DNA of 64,000 nt, from contig NZ_JABWDU010000012.1 of assembly GCF_013371465.1 (NCBI RefSeq), forward strand, positions 62,001 through 126,000, written 5' to 3'. Positions 54,563 through 64,000 of the stretch are shown one piece after another. The DNA comes from Ensifer oleiphilus (lineage in GTDB: Bacteria; Pseudomonadota; Alphaproteobacteria; Rhizobiales; Rhizobiaceae). Within the stretch, counting starts at the first letter, position 1. Each line of letters opens with the position of its first letter. The notes under the pieces are model-generated. The model searched no databases. It saw only the letters and a program-made list of their open reading frames with translations, and had not been told where the DNA came from. The translations under genes and the position numbers were made by a program.

Positions 54563-54927
54563 TTCTCTACTCCTTGAAGATCGGATTGCTGACGAAGCCG
54601 CCACCCTGAAAACGGAGCATCGGGTCGCTCGGGTGTGGCTTCTGCGTGTGTCTGGCAATGCGCGTCCGATGGGTCTCCGCATTGTCTTTTGGCTTCCAGC
54701 GTCAGCAGGAAAGATGTTGCTGGGCGCTCCGACCCGAGCGCAGCGAAGTGCGTTTGATCCTGACGAATTGCCGGCTTTCCAGCCGTGGCTCCGCGCCCAC
54801 GGTCCGATGATCGCCTTACCCCGAACATTTTCGCGTCGCTTCAGCGGACATCTTGACCTCGACAAACATATCATACAATAACGGTAACATATATGATATG
54901 TAGTCTACAACATGATGGAGGAAATTA
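54563..54927. other. 365-base divergent promoter region between dehydrogenase and kduI
   Basis: No gene supported. The right end holds the inverted repeat at 54867-54900. Confidence 0.6.
54867..54900. promoter_or_regulatory. Inverted repeat CATATCATA/TATGATATG before kduI
   Basis: Perfect nine-base arms at 54867-54875 and 54892-54900, 16 bases apart. The left arm runs into ATATCATACAA (54868-54878), 9 of 11 to TTGTCATACAA, 50 bases before the kduI start. Likely GntR operator(s). Confidence 0.6.
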
Positions 54928-55752
54928 ATGCTGACCGTCGAAACAAGGCAGGCCGTTAATCCGGAATACGCCAAAACGCTCGATACGTCGGGGCTTCGCA
55001 AGCATTTCCTGGCGCAGGAGATGTTTAAAACCGGAGAAATCCGGCTGATCTACACGCACTATGACCGCTTCGTTATCGGAGGGGCAGTGCCCGGCGAAAA
55101 GCCGCTTGCGCTGGACAAGGTGGAGGAAACAAAGACCCCGTCATTCCTCGATCGTCGTGAGATGGGCATCGTCAACATCGGCGAGACCGGAACGGTGGCG
55201 GCCGGTGGGCAGGTCTACACGTTGAACCGCGGCGATGTGCTCTATCTCGGTGCTGGCACGGGAAGCGTGACCTTTGCGGGCGGTGGCCGTTTCTACATCA
55301 CGTCCTGCCCCGCCCACCGCAGCCTGCCGGCGCGCCTTATCACTGCTTCCGAAAGCAAGGAGGTGAAAATGGGCGCGTCGGAAACCTCCAACAAGCGCAC
55401 CATCAACCAGTTCATCCACCCGCTGGTGATGGAGAGTTGCCAGCTGGTTCTTGGTTACACGACACTGGAGGACGGCTCCGTCTGGAACACCATCCCCTCG
55501 CATATCCATGACCGGCGCATGGAGGCCTATCTCTATTTCGGCATGGATGAGAAGTCCCGGGTACTCCATCTGATGGGCGAGCCGCAGGAGACCCGCCACC
55601 TGTTCATTTCGAACGAGGAGGGTGCCCTGTCTCCGCCCTGGTCCATCCATTCCGGCGCGGGTATCGGCTCCTACACCTTCATCTGGGCCATGGCCGGCGA
55701 CAATGTCGACTACACAGACATGGACTTTATTCAGCCGGAGGATCTCAAATGA
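54928..55752 (+). CDS. kduI: 5-keto-4-deoxyuronate (5-dehydro-4-deoxy-D-glucuronate) isomerase
   Basis: 274 residues with GGAGGAAAT upstream. KduI text: FIGGAVPGEKPLAL-like segment (VIGGAVPGEKPLALDKVEET), GIVNIGETGTV, RGDVLYLGAGTG, metal-binding IPSHIHDRRMEAYLYF and SPPWSIHSGAGIGSYTFIWA with the remaining ligand histidine. Converts DKI to 3-deoxy-D-glycero-2,5-hexodiulosonate in the cytosol during breakdown of pectin or other unsaturated uronides. Overlaps kduD by four bases (ATGA). Confidence 0.93.
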   Translation: MLTVETRQAVNPEYAKTLDTSGLRKHFLAQEMFKTGEIRLIYTHYDRFVIGGAVPGEKPLALDKVEETKTPSFLDRREMGIVNIGETGTVAAGGQVYTLNRGDVLYLGAGTGSVTFAGGGRFYITSCPAHRSLPARLITASESKEVKMGASETSNKRTINQFIHPLVMESCQLVLGYTTLEDGSVWNTIPSHIHDRRMEAYLYFGMDEKSRVLHLMGEPQETRHLFISNEEGALSPPWSIHSGAGIGSYTFIWAMAGDNVDYTDMDFIQPEDLK

Positions 55753-56492
55753 GCAATTCCTTTTCGCTTGAAGGACGCAAAGCTCTGGTCACAGGCTCTA
55801 ACACGGGCCTCGGTCAAGCGATTGCCGTCGGGCTCGCTGCTGCAGGGGCGGAGGTTCTGTGCGCTGCGCGTCGTGCGCCCGACGAGACGCTGGATCTGAT
55901 CACCAAGGCCGGTGGCAAGGCTGGTGGCCTTTCCCTCGATTTTGCCGATCCCATGGCCGCGCGAGACATATTCCAGGATCAGGGTATCGACATCCTGGTC
56001 AACAACGCCGGCATCATTCGGCGCGCTGACGCGGTCGACTTTACCGAGGACGACTGGGATGCGGTGATGGATGTAAACCTGAAGGCACTCTTCTTCACGA
56101 CCCAGGCGTTCGCAAAGGAGTTGCTGGCCAAAGGTCGCCTGGGAAAAGTGGTCAATATTGCATCGCTGCTTTCGTTCCAGGGCGGGATCCGCGTCCCGTC
56201 CTACACAGCGGCGAAACACGGCGTCGCCGGCCTCACCAAGCTGCTTGCAAATGAATGGGCGGCCAAGGGCATCAATGTCAACGCGGTCGCGCCCGGCTAT
56301 ATCGAAACCAACAACACTGAAGCACTTCGTGCCGACGCCGGCCGCAACAAGGCCATCCTCGAGCGTATTCCGGCCAATCGATGGGGTCGACCAGAGGACG
56401 TCGCCGGTGCAGCGGTCTTCCTGTCTTCGGCAGCAGCGGACTACGTTCACGGTGCTATTCTCAACGTGGACGGTGGATGGCTGGCGCGCTGA
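55749..56492 (+). CDS. kduD: 2-dehydro-3-deoxy-D-gluconate 5-dehydrogenase (KduD-like SDR)
   Basis: 247-residue classical SDR: cofactor site TGSNTGLGQAIAVGLAAAGA near 16-35, NNAGIIRRADAVDFTEDDWD, Ser in NIASLLSFQGGIRVPS, catalytic YTAAKHG near 156-160, GYIETNNTEALRAD. The NNAGIIRR...EDDWDAV pattern is typical of KduD. Reduces the diketo product of KduI to 2-keto-3-deoxygluconate. The kinase and aldolase for that product are not in the window. Confidence 0.88.
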   Translation: MSNSFSLEGRKALVTGSNTGLGQAIAVGLAAAGAEVLCAARRAPDETLDLITKAGGKAGGLSLDFADPMAARDIFQDQGIDILVNNAGIIRRADAVDFTEDDWDAVMDVNLKALFFTTQAFAKELLAKGRLGKVVNIASLLSFQGGIRVPSYTAAKHGVAGLTKLLANEWAAKGINVNAVAPGYIETNNTEALRADAGRNKAILERIPANRWGRPEDVAGAAVFLSSAAADYVHGAILNVDGGWLAR

Positions 56493-56507
56493 TCGCCTAC
56501 TCACTAT

Positions 56508-56534
56508 AGTTATCATATAACTTGTATGATAACT
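56508..56534. promoter_or_regulatory. Perfect inverted repeat AGTTATCATA/TATGATAACT before kdgD
   Basis: Ten-base arms at 56508-56517 and 56525-56534 with a seven-base spacer. It contains two operator-like words, TTATCATATAA (56510-56520) and TTGTATGATAA (56522-56532), directly after the kduD stop and 64 bases before kdgD. It marks a second promoter inside the gene group. Confidence 0.65.
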
Positions 56535-56549
56535 TATTGACAGATGTAG

Positions 56550-57509
<960 letters not shown>

Positions 57510-57532
57510 CACGCCGCACCCGGAGGAACTCG

Positions 57533-58669
57533 ATGAAGATCACCGCCGTTCGCACGCATCTCCTGGAGCATCGGCTCGGCACGCCGTTCGAAAGCGCCTC
57601 CATGCGCTTTGACCGGCGCGCCCATGTCCTGGTGGAGATCGAATGCGATGACGGAACGACCGGTTGGGGCGAATGTCTCGGCCCGGCCAGGCCCAATGCG
57701 GCGGTGGTCGCAGCCTATTCCAGCTGGCTGATCGGTCAGGACCCGCGACAGACCGAGAAGATCTGGGCGGTGCTCTACAACGCACTGCGTGATCAGGGAC
57801 AACGCGGTCTGACCATCACCGCGCTGTCGGGCATCGACATTGCGCTCTGGGACATCAAGGGCAAGCACTATGGTGCCTCGGTCTCCGTGCTTCTTGGCGG
57901 TCGCTGGCGCGAAAGCGTGCGCGCCTATGCGACCGGTAGCTTCAAGCGCGACAGCGTCGACCGGATATCCGACAACGCCAATGAGATGGCGGAGCGACGC
58001 GCACAGGGGTTCCACGCCTGCAAGATCAAGATCGGCTTCGGCGTCGACGAGGACCTGGGCGTCATACGCGCAGTGCGCGAGGCGATAGGCGCCGACATGC
58101 GGCTGATGATCGACGCCAACCATGGCTACACAGTCACCGAAGCCATCCGGCTCGGAAAGGCGGCGGCGGAATACGACGTCGACTGGTTCGAAGAGCCGGT
58201 CGTGCCCGAGCAGCTCTCCGCCTACCGGGATGTCCGTGTTGGTCAGCCCATTCCGGTCGCCGGCGGCGAGACCTGGCATACGCGCTACGGCATGTGGTCC
58301 GCGCTCGAGAACCGCGCGGTTGACATTCTCCAGCCGGACCTTTGCGGCTGCGGCGGCTTTTCCGAGGCACAGAAGATTGCGAGCCTTGCGACGCTTCATG
58401 GCGTTCGTATCGTGCCGCATGTCTGGGGAACGGGCGTGCAGATCGCCGCCGCCCTGCAATTCATGGCGGCGATGGTGCCTGATCCGGTCCGCGCCAATCC
58501 GGTCGAGCCGATCATGGAGTTCGATCGCACGGAAAACCCGTTCCGTCAGGCAGTGTTGAAGACGCCACTCGAAGCCGTCAACGGCGTGGTCGCCATTCCG
58601 GACGGGCCTGGTCTCGGGATCGAGGTCAATCGCAGTGCGCTCGTGGAATTCAAGATGCCGGAAACCTGA
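57533..58669 (+). CDS. gci: D-galactarolactone cycloisomerase (enolase superfamily)
   Basis: 378 residues, the length of the Agrobacterium enzyme (Atu3139), which I recognise over most of the sequence (LEHRLGTPFESASMRFDRRA; GPARPNAAVV; DILQPDLCGCGGF). Enolase-superfamily residues: KIKIGFG (KxK), LMIDANHGY, WFEEPVVPEQ, VAGGETWH and VPHVWGTGVQ. Opens D-galactaro-1,4-lactone to 5-keto-4-deoxy-glucarate after oxidation of galacturonate by uronate dehydrogenase. GGAGGAACTCG precedes the ATG; co-transcribed with kdgD. Confidence 0.92.
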   Translation: MKITAVRTHLLEHRLGTPFESASMRFDRRAHVLVEIECDDGTTGWGECLGPARPNAAVVAAYSSWLIGQDPRQTEKIWAVLYNALRDQGQRGLTITALSGIDIALWDIKGKHYGASVSVLLGGRWRESVRAYATGSFKRDSVDRISDNANEMAERRAQGFHACKIKIGFGVDEDLGVIRAVREAIGADMRLMIDANHGYTVTEAIRLGKAAAEYDVDWFEEPVVPEQLSAYRDVRVGQPIPVAGGETWHTRYGMWSALENRAVDILQPDLCGCGGFSEAQKIASLATLHGVRIVPHVWGTGVQIAAALQFMAAMVPDPVRANPVEPIMEFDRTENPFRQAVLKTPLEAVNGVVAIPDGPGLGIEVNRSALVEFKMPET

Positions 58670-58768
58670 CGAAGGTCGCGTCCCACGGCAGGCCCTGGGA
58701 CAGTTTGCTATGCCCCCATCCGCACTTGCTGTTTTGAAATTGCGAAGTCGATGCGACCATAGATCGTT

Positions 58769-59701
58769 CTACACCCGTTGCTTCTGCATTGCGCGGGCCG
58801 TGGCAAGACGGATTTCCTGTTCCGGCTCGTCCAGCTGCAGCAAGCCGCCGTGTCGGCTCTGGTGAACCTTGTTCATATGCCCGCGGGGGCTGAGGCCAAG
58901 CGTGCGCTTGAACATGCGCGAGAAATAATAGGGGTCGGCATAGCCGACTTCCGCAGCCGCGGCGGCAACCGAAAGCCCACCCTCCAGAAAATGCATGGCG
59001 CGCTCCATGCGCTTGAGCTCCTGGTACTTGCGCGGCGTGCGGCCCACTCGCTTCTGGAACTCGCGCAGGAAATAATCGGCGTTGTAGGGAGAGGTGTCGA
59101 CCGCCTTTGCGGCAATCTCGGGATCGAGCGGATGGGCCGAGATCATCGTTGCTGCCTTCATTACCGCAAGATCGATCGCATCCGCTCCCTCTGGCTGATA
59201 GGTGGCATGGTCGCGCCAGCCGAGAAAGGCATCCTCGATGAAGGCGATGAGCAGGACCATGAAAAGGTGATGTTGACCGAGCGAGACGGAGGAGGGCGGC
59301 GCGCTCTGGCGATAGTGGCGGGCGATCGGCTCGAGAAACGACCAACGGCTCAGTTGCAGCTTCGGTCTCAGGTTCATCTGCGCGATCAGGTTGTGGCGAC
59401 CATAGATGTCGAGGGTAAAGTGCTGCGCCACGCCGATATATGTCTCGCGTCCCTCGTTCCAGCCAACGAAGCGTTGGCCGCCGCTGATCAGCATCGCATC
59501 GCCCGGCTCCATGACGCATGGCTGGCCGTCGATCAGGTAGTGGCCGCGGCCTTCGAGGCAGATGATGAGATCGTCGACCGGGTTGGATTTGTCGATCCTC
59601 CAGGTTTGCGAGTGCTCCATGCGGATCGCTGCTCGCGTCAGATTGAGCGTCAATGCTGCAGGCGGGATTGCGGATAGAATTCCACCTTCGATTTCGTCCA
59701 T
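58769..59701 (-). CDS. AraC-family transcriptional regulator
   Basis: 310 residues. N-terminal cupin-like sensor domain (LIICLEGRGHYLIDGQPCVM; EPGDAMLISGGQRFVGW) and two C-terminal helix-turn-helix units (FLREFQKRVGRTPRKYQELK; AAAAAEVGYADPYYFSRMFK; RTLGLSPRGHM). Sugar-responsive activators of this type usually control the adjacent transporter, here the divergent importer starting at 59904; a palindrome lies between at 59847. Convergent with gci, 99 bases apart. Confidence 0.9.
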   Translation of the reverse strand: MDEIEGGILSAIPPAALTLNLTRAAIRMEHSQTWRIDKSNPVDDLIICLEGRGHYLIDGQPCVMEPGDAMLISGGQRFVGWNEGRETYIGVAQHFTLDIYGRHNLIAQMNLRPKLQLSRWSFLEPIARHYRQSAPPSSVSLGQHHLFMVLLIAFIEDAFLGWRDHATYQPEGADAIDLAVMKAATMISAHPLDPEIAAKAVDTSPYNADYFLREFQKRVGRTPRKYQELKRMERAMHFLEGGLSVAAAAAEVGYADPYYFSRMFKRTLGLSPRGHMNKVHQSRHGGLLQLDEPEQEIRLATARAMQKQRV

Positions 59702-59846
59702 CTTTTTCCTTCCCTTTGTGAATTCATTCTGATCTGAAAATACGCGAATGTCACCGCATAAACCGCTTCTTCTGGGGAGGAGATCGGTTCGTGGGATACG
59801 GTAGGGCGCCGCCGCTCACGTTTCCCGCACCGAATTGGGAGCCTGA

Positions 59847-59856
59847 TTTGTACAAA
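59847..59856. promoter_or_regulatory. Palindrome TTTGTACAAA between araC-type and permease genes
   Basis: Perfect ten-base inverted repeat, 48 bases before the permease start and 146 bases from the AraC-type start. Candidate operator; it also resembles the core of the GntR words (TTTGT...ACAAA at 37703) without the three-base centre. Confidence 0.4.
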
Positions 59857-59903
59857 ATAGCATCTACATTCACCGCACTCAGGTGCCGCCCGGGAGGGAG
59901 GCC

Positions 59904-60785
59904 ATGAAGATGCAGCGTCTTTTGGGGCTGGGCTATCTCACCCCCTATATCGTCGGCCTTCTGGTCTTTACGGCGATCCCGTTCATCGGGTCGTTGTATC
60001 TGAGCTTCACCAGCTACGACCTGATGAGCGAGCCGCGTTGGACGGGGCTTGCCAACTATGAGCGGCTCTTCACGCGCGATCGAACCTTCATCAAGTCGCT
60101 GAACGTCACGCTGCTCTACGTATTTCTGACTGTGCCTTTGAAGCTTGCTTTCGCGCTCTTCATTGCTGCGATCCTCAACTACAAGCTGGCGTTCATCGGC
60201 CTCTTTCGAACGGCCTTCTACGTTCCGTCGATCCTCGGCGGCTCGATCGCCATTGCCGTTCTCTGGCGCTACATCTTCGCCACGGAAGGTCTGGCCAACA
60301 TGGCATTGGCGACGATCGGCCTTTCCCCGGTCGATTGGTTCGGTGATCCGACCAACGCGCTTTTCACCATCACGCTCTTGCGCTGCTGGCAGTTCGGCTC
60401 AGCCATGGTGATCTTCCTTGCGGCGCTGCAGTCGATCGACAAGTCGCTCTACGAAGCGGCAGCCATCGACGGCGCAGGCAAGGTGCGCACCTTCTTCTTC
60501 ATCACCTTGCCACTGCTGACGCCGGTCATCTTCTTCAACCTCATCATGCAGATGGTTCAGGCGTTCCAGGAATTCAACGGCCCCTACATCATCACGCAGG
60601 GCGGTCCCCTGAAGTCCACTTATCTCCTGCCACTCTACATTTACGACGAGGCCTTCAAGAAGTTCAACATGGGCTATGCCTCGTCGATCGCCTGGGTCCT
60701 GTTCGCCATCATAACCGTGCTGACCCTGGTTGCGTTCTGGTCTTCCAAGAAGTGGGTCTTCTATGCCGGCGACAAAAGGAGCTGA
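59904..60785 (+). CDS. Sugar ABC transporter permease (MalF/UgpA type)
   Basis: 293 residues from the ATG after GGGAGGGAGGCC; seven codons before it are open but lack a ribosome site. YLTPYIVGLLVFTAIPFIGS start, six helices, FRTAFYVPSILGGSIAIAVL, and EAA loop SLYEAAAIDGAGKVRTFFFI near 195-215. Works with the MalG-type permease six bases downstream. Substrate probably an oligo- or monosaccharide of the uronate type, by location. Confidence 0.92.
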   Translation: MKMQRLLGLGYLTPYIVGLLVFTAIPFIGSLYLSFTSYDLMSEPRWTGLANYERLFTRDRTFIKSLNVTLLYVFLTVPLKLAFALFIAAILNYKLAFIGLFRTAFYVPSILGGSIAIAVLWRYIFATEGLANMALATIGLSPVDWFGDPTNALFTITLLRCWQFGSAMVIFLAALQSIDKSLYEAAAIDGAGKVRTFFFITLPLLTPVIFFNLIMQMVQAFQEFNGPYIITQGGPLKSTYLLPLYIYDEAFKKFNMGYASSIAWVLFAIITVLTLVAFWSSKKWVFYAGDKRS

Positions 60786-60791
60786 TCTGCG

Positions 60792-61673
60792 ATGACCGAC
60801 CTTACCTTCAACGACCGCCAGGCGATGCGCCGCGCTAGGCTTAGCCTGATCTCGACGGCGATCCGCTATATCCTGCTCTGTGTCGTCGGCTTCGTGATGC
60901 TCTATCCGCTGATCTGGCTGGTCGGCGCGAGCTTCAAGACGAATTCCGAAATATTCGCAGGCGCCGGCTTCCTGCCGGAGAACCCGACTGCTGATGGCTA
61001 CATCAAGGGCTGGCAGACATCGACGCCCTACACGTTTGGCCGCTTCTTCTGGAATTCGTTCCTGATCATCCTGCCGAAGGTGATCGGCACCGCTATTTCC
61101 TGCACGTTGGCGGCCTATGCCTTCGCCCGGTTCGATTTCCCCTTGAAGAAAATCCTGTTCGGCTCTGTGATCGCGATCCTGCTTTTGCCCAATGTCGTCA
61201 CCCGCATCCCGCAGTATATTCTGTTCCGCGACCTCGGCTGGCTCGACAGCTTCCTGCCGCTCTGGGTGCCTTCGGCGCTCGCCGGCGATGCCTTCTTCGT
61301 CTTCATGCTGGTGCAATTCCTGCGCTCGTTGCCGACAGACATGGAGGAGGCGGCACGGGTCGATGGCGCCAACAGCCTCCAGACGCTGATCTACATCGTC
61401 GTCCCGATGCTCGCTCCGGCACTGATCTCGGTGTGCCTGTTCCAGTTCATGTGGACCATGAACGATTTCCTCGGGCCGCTGATCTACCTGTCCTCCGTGG
61501 ACAAGTATCCGGTCAGTCTTGCGCTCAAACTTTCCATCGACACGACGGAAGCGTTCGAATGGAACCGCATCCTGGCGATGTCGGTGCTGACGATCGCACC
61601 CGCGCTGATCGTCTTCTTCGCTGCACAACGATACTTCATCGAAGGGATCTCCTCCGGGGGGATCAAGGGCTGA
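60792..61673 (+). CDS. Sugar ABC transporter permease (MalG/UgpE type)
   Basis: 293 residues. N-terminal helix AIRYILLCVVGFVMLYPLIW, GRFFWNSFLIILPKVIGTA, and EAA loop MEEAARVDGANSLQTLIYIV near 195-215; ends FIEGISSGGIKG, typical of the family. Second channel half of the importer. Confidence 0.92.
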   Translation: MTDLTFNDRQAMRRARLSLISTAIRYILLCVVGFVMLYPLIWLVGASFKTNSEIFAGAGFLPENPTADGYIKGWQTSTPYTFGRFFWNSFLIILPKVIGTAISCTLAAYAFARFDFPLKKILFGSVIAILLLPNVVTRIPQYILFRDLGWLDSFLPLWVPSALAGDAFFVFMLVQFLRSLPTDMEEAARVDGANSLQTLIYIVVPMLAPALISVCLFQFMWTMNDFLGPLIYLSSVDKYPVSLALKLSIDTTEAFEWNRILAMSVLTIAPALIVFFAAQRYFIEGISSGGIKG

Positions 61674-61675
61674 CC

Positions 61676-62770
<1,095 letters not shown>

Positions 62771-62810
62771 GGAGGCGACGTTGAGCCCTGTATCAACACG
62801 GAGGAGAAGC

Positions 62811-64000
62811 ATGAAGACCGCGAGAACCATAGCTGCATTAGCCGGCGTCGCCTATGGCGCCCTTTCGCTCTGCGCCACCGCTCAAGCCGCAGAGTTGCGC
62901 ATGGCCTGGTGGGGTGGCGACAGCCGCCACGTGGCCACCCAAAAGGCGACCGCCGCCTGCGGCCAGAAATATGGCCACACGGTCAAGGGCGAGTTTACAG
63001 GCTTCGACGGCTATCTCGAAAAACTGACGACCCAGATGGCCGGCAGGACCGAGGCCGACATCGTCCAGGTCAACTGGCCGTGGTTGCCTTTGTTTTCCAA
63101 GAACGGCGAAGGGTTCGCCGATCTGCGTACGTTGAAGGCAATCGATCTGTCCAACTGGACGGAGGGCGATCTCGCGGCCGGCTCGATGAACGGGGTCCTG
63201 CAGGGCCTCTCGGTCTCGACGACGGGGCGCGTCTTCTTCTTCAACGCGACCACGTTCGAGAAGGCTGGCGTCGATATCCCCAAGAATTGGGACGAGTTTT
63301 TCGCCGCGACCGCCACCATCAAGGAAAAGCTCGGCAAGGACCACTACACCTTCAACGCGGTCAAGGAGACCGCCCAGCTGCTGGTGACGCTCGCCGTCGT
63401 GCAGAAGACAGGCAAGGATCTCGTCGACCAGACAAGCAGTCGTGTTGCCTGGACGCCCGAGGAGCTCGCCGAAGGCATTTCCTTCCTCGGCAAGCTGGTG
63501 GAGACCGGCGCAATCCGTTCTCAAAAGGAAGAGGCAGCCGACGGCAACGTCAATCTGTTCGAAAAGCCCGCCTGGGCCGAAGGCAAGGTCGCCGGTTCCT
63601 ATGAGTGGGATTCCACCTATTCCAAGTACGCCGATCCGCTGAAGGACGGCCAGGTCCTGAAACCGGTGCCGATGCTGAAGCTGGCGGACGCGGTGACCGA
63701 AGGCGTCTATCGCAAACCGTCCATGGTGTTCTCGATCTCCAAGAACTCGAAAAATCCGGAAGCTGCCGCACAGATCGTCAACTGCCTGCTGAACGAGCCG
63801 GAAGGCATCGACGCTCTTGGTACATCGCGTGGGCTTCCCGCATCGAAGGCCGCCGCTGCCCGGCTTGGCGACAAGGGTGAGGCGGAGGTTCGTGCCGCCA
63901 ACGCCATCGTCATGGCCGCGACAGGGCCGTCGGTTTCACCCTTCAACGAGCATCCGGAAATCCGGGCGGCCTTTATCGATACGCTTGAGGAATACGCCTA
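62811..64000 (+). CDS. Sugar ABC transporter substrate-binding protein (family 1), cut by window end
   Basis: At least 396 residues; the frame is open to the last base. GGAGGAGAAGC before the ATG. Signal peptide (TIAALAGVAYGALSLCATAQA), mature start AELRMAWWGGDSRH. Family 1 pattern: VKGEFTGFDGYLEKLTTQMA, ADIVQVNWPWLPLF, GRVFFFNATTFEKAGVDIPK and KNPEAAAQIVNCLLNEPEG. Periplasmic receptor of the importer encoded just upstream. The W-rich start resembles receptors for acidic or neutral plant sugars, but the ligand is not readable. Confidence 0.9.
   Translation, partial: MKTARTIAALAGVAYGALSLCATAQAAELRMAWWGGDSRHVATQKATAACGQKYGHTVKGEFTGFDGYLEKLTTQMAGRTEADIVQVNWPWLPLFSKNGEGFADLRTLKAIDLSNWTEGDLAAGSMNGVLQGLSVSTTGRVFFFNATTFEKAGVDIPKNWDEFFAATATIKEKLGKDHYTFNAVKETAQLLVTLAVVQKTGKDLVDQTSSRVAWTPEELAEGISFLGKLVETGAIRSQKEEAADGNVNLFEKPAWAEGKVAGSYEWDSTYSKYADPLKDGQVLKPVPMLKLADAVTEGVYRKPSMVFSISKNSKNPEAAAQIVNCLLNEPEGIDALGTSRGLPASKAAAARLGDKGEAEVRAANAIVMAATGPSVSPFNEHPEIRAAFIDTLEEYA

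Overview
The window looks like a piece of a megaplasmid or second replicon of a rhizobium (Ensifer/Sinorhizobium, Rhizobium or Agrobacterium group). Reasons seen in the sequence: high G+C with strong GGAGG ribosome binding sites, dense ABC uptake operons each beside a small catabolic set and a GntR, LysR or AraC regulator, BA14K-type cell-envelope proteins, an EcfG-type stress promoter (GGAAC-N16-CGTT), an intergenic palindromic element that I recognise as rhizobial, and close resemblance of one enzyme to Agrobacterium galactarolactone cycloisomerase. I saw no tRNA, rRNA, insertion sequence, CRISPR array or replication origin. Both window edges cut through genes.

Layout. 1-1830: end of a type I secretion ATPase/adaptor pair. 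2152-13726: a catabolic island for a small nitrogenous ring compound or its amide products: a five-gene peptide/opine-type ABC transporter interleaved with two amidohydrolases, then a hydantoin/allantoin-type racemase, a flavin reductase-like protein, a GntR regulator and an ureidoglycine aminohydrolase-like bicupin. Similar palindromes in front of the first transporter gene and of the regulator suggest one regulon. 13837-22943: mixed single genes (an ABC protein with a decayed ATPase domain, a methyltransferase, a PLP decarboxylase, an S41 peptidase, a LysR/cyclase divergent pair, an orphan FliN-like protein). 23311-33471: envelope and stress genes (a two-component system between two glycine-rich secreted proteins, a YciF-like ferritin fold protein, a bifunctional penicillin-binding protein with a BA14K-like tail, small secreted proteins). 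33582-42456: a MOSC protein, a ribose/fructose-type ABC importer with two NAD-dependent sugar epimerase/dehydrogenases, a cold-shock protein, a truncated haemoglobin and small unknown genes.

43227-64000 is a uronate/pectin-breakdown region. It holds an Opp-type transporter split over two convergent units, an enolase-superfamily enzyme, an SGNH esterase, KdgF-, KduI- and KduD-like enzymes for unsaturated uronates, and Gci, KdgD and a ketoglutarate-semialdehyde dehydrogenase for the oxidative uronate route to 2-oxoglutarate. Two tandem paralogous GntR regulators, an AraC regulator and a MalFGK-type sugar importer complete it. A recurring operator-like word close to TTGTCATACAA lies in front of most of these units and also in front of the ribose-type importer at 37.7 kb, which points to one dispersed GntR regulon. 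The shared operators, the decayed ABC ATPase, the amidohydrolase without its first metal motif and the motif shared by the penicillin-binding protein and the BA14K protein are the observations most worth checking.
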